Below, piece after piece: positions 57,201 through 64,000 of a stretch of DNA of 64,000 nt (position 1 is its first letter; each line of letters opens with the position of its first letter). This DNA is from Isoetes taiwanensis. Lineage: Eukaryota > Streptophyta > Lycopodiopsida > Isoetales > Isoetaceae. Location of the stretch: the NCBI GenBank assembly GCA_021234155.1, contig JAJEKV010000009.1:8314546-8378545 (forward strand), in the 5' to 3' direction. A program made the position numbers and the translations under genes. A model generated the notes under the pieces. It was not told where the DNA came from. It saw only the letters and a list, made by a program, of their open reading frames with translations, and did not search any database.

Positions 57201-60200
57201 GAAGCTAAACTCACAATTTATCAACTAGATAGAAGAACAACTCAAAAACTTACAGCACAGTAGTTGCACCCAAAGCTTACCTTTACAATGGTGGCATTGT
57301 AAAATTTTCTCTAGGCTAATGATACTCAGCTTTGAACAATGGTTGCATATATGATGACCGTATACATATGTGGTTGTCACAGCATATCTATTGTGTTGGA
57401 TTGGATTCCATTCTTCAATTATTGAGAAAAGTAGGTTCTTGTCACTTCGCTTTATCTCTTTGTGTCCTTATTAGACATGACATAAAAATTCCTTTCATTA
57501 TTTTATAGATTATACATTTTCTTAATGCTTTAATCGGTGATACCACTATCCTTTTCTATCCCTATGCTAAGGCCGCTTTCCTTATTGGGCTACTTTCTAT
57601 TTTCTGAAGTCTGCCATAGATATGATTTTTTCTTTTGGACAAGGTAAACACCTTAGAATGAGGTTGGTGGTGGTCCAAAGTTCAACTTTAGAGGATTAAT
57701 GACACGAGCCCTCACAGGACCATACACTATGGTTTCCCATCATATGGCTCACCCCCCCATTACTTTCGCCAAAGATATGTTTTGCGAGGAGTTTAACTCA
57801 GAACGTGTGACAAACATCGAGGGTGCGTGATTTGCGGAACATTGCTGTCCCACAAGTGGGGACTCGTGGAGGTGGTCCAAAGTTTAACTTTAGAGGATTA
57901 ACTTATGAGTTAAGAAAGCTATGGCAAAGTTTAATTAATCAAGGCAAGGCAGTTCCTCAAAATAAGGTCAATGGTTAACATTGGGCTTAAAGGTTTGGTC
58001 TTAAAAGAAAGAAGAGATCTGTGCTAAAGGAAGGAAGGAAGGAAGGAAGGAAGGAAGGAAGGAAGGAAGGAAGATTATATTAACGTCTAAGAAACACTGC
58101 TTGGGTCTAGGAGACCATTTATACAGCAATCATGTGCATCTAGGGGCGCATTTTGCAGCCTCCTAGAGATATAAAATTGAAGAAAAGAAAGAGAGGTGGA
58201 ACAGCGAGCAATGAGAGTGACGTGTTGCGTGGCCTATTGGAACAAACCTGCACTTTACCTAATCGCAGCGACGTCTGAGAAGTGGACGACCAAGTAAATT
58301 GTTCCTGCTGTGGTATCCAAGCTGGATTTGCTGTATCAAGAGAAGTTGGTTGAGGTTTGATCGTTGGAATTTAGTTCTTTGAATGCCAGATGGCTTTGAT
58401 ATTTTTGCCGAAAGCTTTTAGCTCAGGACCCAGTTGGGCTGGGCGTTCATTAGATGCTATCGTTTTGAGTTAGCCCATTTGTTAAAAATTTGATATTTCT
58501 TTGTCAAGCTTGTTAAAGGATTGTGTGAGCAATCCTTATATTCTTGGGCTTCTTAGGGATTGTTGAAGCAATCTATATCATTTTGCCCTGATACATATAG
58601 GTGTAACGATGTCACGTATCTTGATTGTTATGCCTGGAGTTTTATTCATTATATGGTCTATGTTTTATGTTTTTTTTTTTTCTTTTAAAAAAACAAGGAG
58701 CTGTCCACAAAAAGAACATTTTGCTTGAATAATTTTCCGAACATCTCAACTGATGGCTTCATTATAAGACTTGGGTATTTAAATATAGACCTGCCAAACA
58801 AAATAAGGTTTTCAATGGGACATGTTCAGAGTGTCTTCTCACCAATTGGAGATCGGGGCTGGAAGAGCTAAGTATGTTGATCATGAGGACAGGAAGTGTC
58901 TTTTCTGTGGCTTGGGCTTGGTTGAGTCGGAGGAGCATTTCATTTTCAGCTGGCCTGTTTATTACATCATAAGAGGAAGATATCACTGCCGCTTTAGGGA
59001 TCCAACAACTCTGCAGGAGCTTGTGGTTTTATGACCAGATATGTGGCCTGTTCATCCATTAACTCTCTCAAAAGGAAGGAGTATCCAACAAGATAATGAA
59101 AGCACAAACTTCTAAAGGCCTCAAGCAAGCAGAAAGAACTTCTTTCTTTACTGCTAAGGAAGAACTTGATGAGGAGATGGTGTTGAGGAGGATCCACAAA
59201 AGAGAGGGGAGTGGCCCTGATCCAAAAGGGGTGATGTTAGCAGCTCCAAAAGAGTAAATGCTAAGTAATACAGATACATACACAGTCTTTTCTCCTCTCT
59301 TTTCTCCACTTCCCTTATCCGAGAAGCTATAAGCAAATTGAACACTGGAAAAGCAAAAGATTGTGAGGATTTGCAGGCTGAATTTTTGATCCATGGAATG
59401 GATACCCTTGCGCCTATTGTGGCAGATTTATTCAATGAGATAATATGCTCAAGCTTTCCAAAAGCATGGACCATTAATATCATCAAGCCAATTTTTAAGG
59501 CTGGAGACCCAATGAATCCAAACAGCTACCGCCTTATAATGATTGGACATGTCATGGCAAGACTATATGGATGTGCATTGGACTTGATTATCAGTGAATA
59601 TGCGGAGATAAATCTCCTTAGAGCAAAGGGCCAGGCCGGTTTCAGGAGGAATTTCTCAACAATAGATCATATCTTTACCTTACGGTCTATCATTGAGGAA
59701 GCTAAAGCAAAGAAAACAAAAGTTTATTGCTGCTTTGTGGATTTCCGCAAAGCTTTTGATACGGTCCCTCGGAATCGCCTATTTCATAGACTTACTGAAC
59801 TTGGATTGTCGCATCAAGTCATATGGGCCGTTTTGATGCTCTATGAAAATGTTTTGGGAAGAATTAAAGTGCCCGGGCTGGTCGGATGACATAAGCAGCA
59901 CAATTGGGGTTAAACAGGGCTGTCCCTTATCCCCTACACTCTTCGGTTTGTACAATGACGAGCTGGAAAGCTTCGTAGCAGCGCTTGGAGGTGCCGGATC
60001 TGCTTTAGCTGATGAATGCATATCCATCCTTCTATATGCGGATGATGTGGTACTTATATCTTCTTCTCCTGAAGGCCTTCAGCATCATTTAATGGCACTT
60101 GAGAAATTTTGCGCTCAAAGAGAGCTTAAAGTGAACTTGGACAAAACAAGAGTGATGGTTTTCAACACATCACGTGCTTGCATGCATCGCAGCATCTTCT

Positions 60201-63200
60201 TTTTCATGAATCAACAAGTGGAAGTGGTCTCTCATTATACTTATTTGGGGGTGCAATTTAAGGGTCCCGTCTTTAGCATGAAAGACGCAGCATATGACAG
60301 GCTCACAAAGGGATATGCCTCGCTTGCAATGCTAGAGAAGAAATGTTTCAAAGCAGATTTTTAGGATGTCCCAGCAAAGATTCCTCTTTTCAATACCTTA
60401 GTTAGACCAGCTGCTCTATATGGAGCTTTGATGTGGGGAATGGATATGACAGCCAAAGAATGGGGTCATATAGAAAGACTGCAAATTTATTTTCTGTCCA
60501 ATGATTATGAGCAAAGCATCTGTGCCACATTCAATCATATTGGCAGAATTTTCAGTCACTCCTCTTCAACTGGACGCAGCATTCCAGTTAGTCTCCTTTT
60601 TGCACAAAGTGCACAAACTCGGGTCCTCGCAGCAAGGCCAATGCAGGCTTCCATGGATTGCTCTCAAGAGCTCCAAAGATCTGGCTGAAAAGGGAGTGCA
60701 GGAATGTTGGTACGCAAAAGCGTCGCAATGGGCTGCTTCTTTAGGATTTGGCTTGGGAAACCTGCCCCCCTTTCAACATAATGTAGCTGCAGCTAATACG
60801 GCGGTAAAACCTGGAGCAAGAAAGAGACTTGAAAAAGATAAGAACCAGCTCATACGGCATGATATACGGCATGATCTGGAAATTTTATACATATCAAAGA
60901 CATGGTTAACTCCAAATGATCTTCCTACCAAGATGCAATTTTACAAAGATCACTTCCTTGAGTTCAATGAAGATGGTTTCATCGAGCAACCAGGATATTT
61001 GAATATTCACCTTGCACATAAGGTGAGACATGCTATCGGTCAGCTCAGGGTCTCATCTCATCAGCTCGAGATCGAAGCTGGTCGTGCTAGTAGACTGAAG
61101 GTGGAGCGCTCGAAAAGAATCTGCAGACTATGTCACTTGAATGTAATTGAGTCTGAGGAACATTTCATCTTCACATGTCCAGTCTATTATGAAATACGGG
61201 GCAGATTCCATTGCCTATTTCGGGAACCTACCTCCCTCTCCAAACTGATCGCCTATGAGGATCAGAAATGTATAGCTCTTTTTCTTCACCAAATGACTGT
61301 GCATAGAAGAAATCTATTAAAGGAGCAAGCTGGGGGAAGAGCGGGACATGAAAACGATCCTACGCAAAGGCTAATCACTTTCTTTCTCATTGGAGGTGAT
61401 AATGATAATAAACGGAAGGCAGGTTCTCTTCCCGGACCATCTCATCCAATCTCAAAAGGAGTAACCATGAAAGTGTCTAGAAGAAGAAAGCGGACGGTAA
61501 AGGATAAACATAAGCAGTCCTTCAAAAGAGAAAACAAGTCTGGCATTACTTTATACTTTGAGCCCGTGGCCAAGAAGACAAAAGTTTCTTAATTTCATTG
61601 TTTTAGTTTTCTTTTTCCTTTTTTAAGCAATATCTGTAGGTGGCTGCAAATGCGCCCCTAGCTGGACATGGTTGATGTCTATTTGGTCTCATAGACCCAA
61701 GCGGTCTCTCGTAGACGTTAATATAATCTTTCTTTCTTTCTTTCTTTTCAAAAGAGAAAGCATGGCAGCAAAGGATAAACAGTTAGCATAACCTATCTAG
61801 AAGCAATTAACTAACGTTATGGTATGCTCCTTTTTTATTTATTTCTGTTATGATGCTGAAGGAGGACAACGCCTCCAGAGAGGCCTATGCATGCTGTATT
61901 CACTATTGTCTCATAGATCCCAGGGGTCTCTAATAGACGCTAATAAATCTCTCTCTCTGTTTCAGATCCTCGAGAAACTGCTTGTAGCAGCCGTAGCAGA
62001 TGCAGATTCTGGAGTACGAAAAGCTGTATTTACTTCTTTACATTCGAATGGCACATTTTATGAGTTTTTGGCTCAGGCAGATAGCCTTAGGGCTATTTTT
62101 ATTGCGTTGAATGATGAGGTAAATAACTTTTGGGAGTAGTTTGTTAAGTTTTCTTGGTATCAACTAGCAAGTAATCAGTTTGGCAGTGCTGGATAATTAT
62201 GGATGCTAGATCAAGATGGATCTGTCATTTGGGAGTCCAAATGGATCAATCTAGATTTGAATGGTAAGAATAAATAACAAAATTCAGCCTCTAAAGTACA
62301 AGCAAGGGGATATAATCACGAAAAGGCCTGGTTAATTTATTTATTCTGACAATAATATACCAATTTGTGCCGTAATACAAGTGGTCTGCTGTTGTCTTCA
62401 GTGAACATTTACACGCCACCAGTTGGTGGAATCAGCAGCATGATAAAATGTTGCAATGCTATTAAAAAAGTGAAATCAAACACAATTGGAAAAGAAAAAA
62501 GGAGTTTTAGGAAATGGTTGGGAATTAGAACTAGTGGAAAACCGAGGAAAGTCATTGTTAGTTAATTACTTTTCTTGAAGATCAAGGACTATAACATGGA
62601 ATGGTGCCTTAAAGTTGCGTTTGCAGGTGAGGTGGCAATCTAAAAGGAGTGGATTTTATGATAGGCTTTAGTATCTTCCAAAAATATGCCTGTGTGAGTT
62701 TCATAGGGGCCTGAGTCTTCCTAAATATGGATAGCTGCAGGAAAAGAGATGAGATGCAATGCTTTATATGTTAATTAGGTAATTATGCATGTCATTTATA
62801 TGCTGAAAGCTAGATTGTCTTGTGGGCTTGCATACAGGCATTTGAAGTTCGAGAATTATCCATCAGAATGACTGGGAAGTTATCAGATAAAAATCCTGCA
62901 TATGTTCTCCCTGCATTGCGTCGTCATCTTCAACAACTTCTAACTGACTTAGAACACAGGTTGCATATATGTGGAATCATATAAACCTCCCTTTTCTAGG
63001 TTTATGTAAGTAACTTAATATTATGCTTCTTGTGGCAGTGCTGACAGCAAAAACAGGGAGGAAAGTGCAATACTTTTAGGCTCACTGATCAGAGCTTGTG
63101 AGCACCTAATATTGCCTTACATAGTTCCAATTGAAGAGGTTTGTTAGTGTATACTCTTCATAACCCTTACACTTTCTCTGATTCTGGCTTTCAGAGCATA

Positions 63201-64000
63201 AATTTAACTTCTTGGCTAATGCAGGTGCTGGTTGCAAGACTTCGAGAAGGAACTGGGGGTAGTGGCAATAATGCCGTCATTGCAGGAGTGCTATCAACGG
63301 TTGGCGAACTTGCACGAGTGGTATGCATAGAATATGGACGAGTCTTACATGTCTAGTACTTGACCATGATGGTTATCTTGAGTTACAATAGTTGGTCAGG
63401 AAATTGAATTACCTATATGATGCCACCATGATAATGAAATATCTTGGGTTCGAATCGCAAAATTAAGTAGAATAATCAGCCCCTTCCATATGTATTTTCT
63501 CGTAAGTTCTGCATCCAGCAACACCGCCGTAACTGATTAAAAGAAAATTAATCTTGACTTTGAGCTCATAGTGATTAGTGATATGATCATAATCACGTGA
63601 TAATCTTTGCAGAGTGTGCCTAACAAGAATAAGATAATCCATATTTGCTCCAGCAGCACAGAATTTTTTCTTTCACCTTTTTAACTGCTGCAAACAATCT
63701 TTCATGTTGGCACAATCTTGAAGCCTCAAATTATGCATCTTACCTCAAATATGAGGTTGTCGTCAAGCTCCTGTTTGTACACAATTTTAAGAAAAACAAA
63801 TGCATGGAAGGTTTTAACATGCCTCAAATTATATCCCTTTTGAATTCATCTGATACAGTAGCTTTGAGCAATGTAAGAATTGTGGAATCTTTCTTTTTAT
63901 CTTCGGGGTAACAAGTGCCCAAGCAGTAGCAAGAACCTCTCCTAAATCACCGAGATTAAGATTGATTCAAAATTATCACAGCCAAGAGGAATAATTCCCA
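54277..64000 (+). CDS. TOR: TOR (target of rapamycin) kinase, exons 1-14, continues beyond the window
   Basis: The N-terminal HEAT-repeat part of the growth-controlling Ser/Thr kinase of the PIKK family, which binds RAPTOR and LST8 in TORC1. Exons: 54277-54396, 54705-55043, 55124-55198, 55472-55644, 55757-55855, 55921-56080, 56146-56289, 56361-56530, 56596-56800, 56870-57079, 61966-62118, 62838-62959, 63039-63138, 63225-63320. They join in frame to 722 codons without a stop. Characteristic segments are [72 protein letters not shown] and [16 protein letters not shown]; order and spacing follow Arabidopsis TOR (about 2,480 residues). FAT, FRB and kinase domains lie outside. Intron 3 has a GC donor (AAG|GCGAGT). 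Intron 10 is 4.9 kb and filled with LINEs. The Met start is supported by an upstream in-frame stop. No damage seen. Confidence 0.95.
57669..57901. repeat. 31-bp direct repeats flanking about 170 bp in TOR intron 10
   Basis: GGTGGTCCAAAGTT, one variable base, then AACTTTAGAGGATTAA occurs at 57669-57699 and 57871-57901. The intervening 171 bp is not recognised. This could be an insertion with an unusually long target duplication, or a local duplication. Confidence 0.65.
58026..58170 (-). mobile_element. LINE 3' UTR and (TTCC)n tail, TTTC-tailed family, reversed copy
   Basis: On the minus strand the sequence reads GCTGCAAAATGCGCCCCTAG, GGTCTCCTAGACCCAAGC, TTAGACGTTAATATAATC and then (TTCC)n of about eleven units. 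It matches the 3' UTR of the plus-strand copy ending at 61755. No coding part is attached. Confidence 0.82.
58760..59240 (+). mobile_element. LINE C-terminal fragment, TTTC-tailed family
   Basis: [39 protein letters not shown] and [20 protein letters not shown] are homologous to [20 protein letters not shown] and following sequence at 61050-61230 of the neighbouring copy. The zinc-knuckle Cys before the PVYY motif is replaced by Trp. The tail is truncated. Confidence 0.78.
59270..61755 (+). mobile_element. Large LINE copy (RT to 3' tail), TTTC-tailed family, in TOR intron 10
   Basis: Reading frames 59338-59889, 59843-60364 and 60501-61592 together form RT and C-terminal domains, with one frameshift near 59870 and a TAG at 60362. 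RT landmarks: [87 protein letters not shown] and an intact YADD box ([14 protein letters not shown]). A C-terminal zinc knuckle [19 protein letters not shown] and a Lys/Arg-rich tail ([20 protein letters not shown]) follow, then a stop at 61590. The 3' UTR ends in (CTTT)n. An endonuclease domain is not visible in this 5'-truncated copy. One of the best preserved RTs in the window. Confidence 0.9.
61870..61962 (+). mobile_element. LINE 3' UTR remnant with (CT)n tail abutting TOR exon 11
   Basis: ATGCATGCTGTATTCACTAT, GTCTCATAGATCCCAGGGGT and AATAGACGCTAATAAATC align with the 3' UTRs of the copies ending at 58026 (minus) and 61755. The tail CTCTCTCTCTG then runs into TTTCAG and exon 11, so the LINE tail provides most of the polypyrimidine tract of this splice acceptor. 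Confidence 0.72.
62119..62837. other. TOR intron 11, no further feature recognised
   Basis: AT-rich intron. A 66-codon plus-strand frame at 62365 is unrelated to any family I recognise and is not called. Confidence 0.6.
63321..64000. other. TOR intron 14 (start), continues beyond window
   Basis: Begins with GTATGC after GELARV. No exon is recognised in the remaining 680 bases. A GGGTTCGAATC word at 63446 resembles a tRNA B box, but no matching A box at the right distance is convincing. Confidence 0.6.

Noticed and set aside
62365-62565. 66-codon frame as an extra TOR exon or separate gene
   Set aside because: Lies within an intron whose flanking exons already join correctly; no similarity recognised.
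63385-63470. tRNA gene or SINE based on GGGTTCGAATC
   Set aside because: No convincing A box at the right distance and no foldable cloverleaf seen.

Overview
This window is nuclear DNA of a land plant with a large, repeat-rich genome. Two genuine multi-exon plant genes sit at its edges, both with clean exon-intron structure. Between them lies about 47 kb of nested and decayed transposable elements. The lineage cannot be fixed from sequence alone. The abundant LINEs whose 3' ends are short tandem repeats rather than poly(A), and an L1-like ORF1 of Transposase_22 type, make me lean to a fern or another non-flowering plant; that is an inference.

Genes. (1) On the minus strand, 6636 down to 2661, is a complete 14-exon gene for an NTMC2T3/SYTF-type synaptotagmin-like protein: transmembrane segment, SMP lipid-transfer domain, three C2 domains, C-terminal coiled coil, 843 residues, all 13 introns in phase 0. 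(2) On the plus strand from 54277 to the window end are the first 14 exons (722 residues) of TOR kinase, covering the N-terminal HEAT-repeat region. TOR intron 3 appears to use a GC-AG donor. Its 4.9-kb intron 10 is full of LINE copies, and one LINE tail abuts the splice acceptor of exon 11.

Mobile DNA from left to right: an array of short palindromes (1-640); a roughly 295-bp inverted-repeat element (1051-1345); a LINE with a TTCTA-repeat tail (9416 onward) whose 3' UTR was split by a complete 15.2-kb CACTA transposon (10848-26093, matching 3-bp target duplication GGT). The CACTA carries palindromic subterminal arrays, a kinase-like gene, several unrecognised reading frames, and a 5.8-copy array of a roughly 1.12-kb GC-rich satellite. 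Next comes a Helitron-like element (27378-28500) that has captured a patellin exon. From 29.3 to 43 kb is a mosaic of LINEs of several families and a copia-like LTR system. That system carries a chimeric CDPK-derived reading frame and two 205-bp LTRs in inverted orientation, consistent with an LTR-mediated inversion. A decayed Ty3/gypsy chromovirus (44132-51521) contains a SINE-like insert and a poly(A) LINE with a 13-bp target duplication. A PIF/Harbinger transposase fragment precedes TOR.

Most reading frames in the 18.6-25.1 kb satellite and in simple repeats are not genes. Exon coordinates were derived by hand from GT/GC-AG sites, reading frame and family similarity; transcript data would be needed to confirm them.
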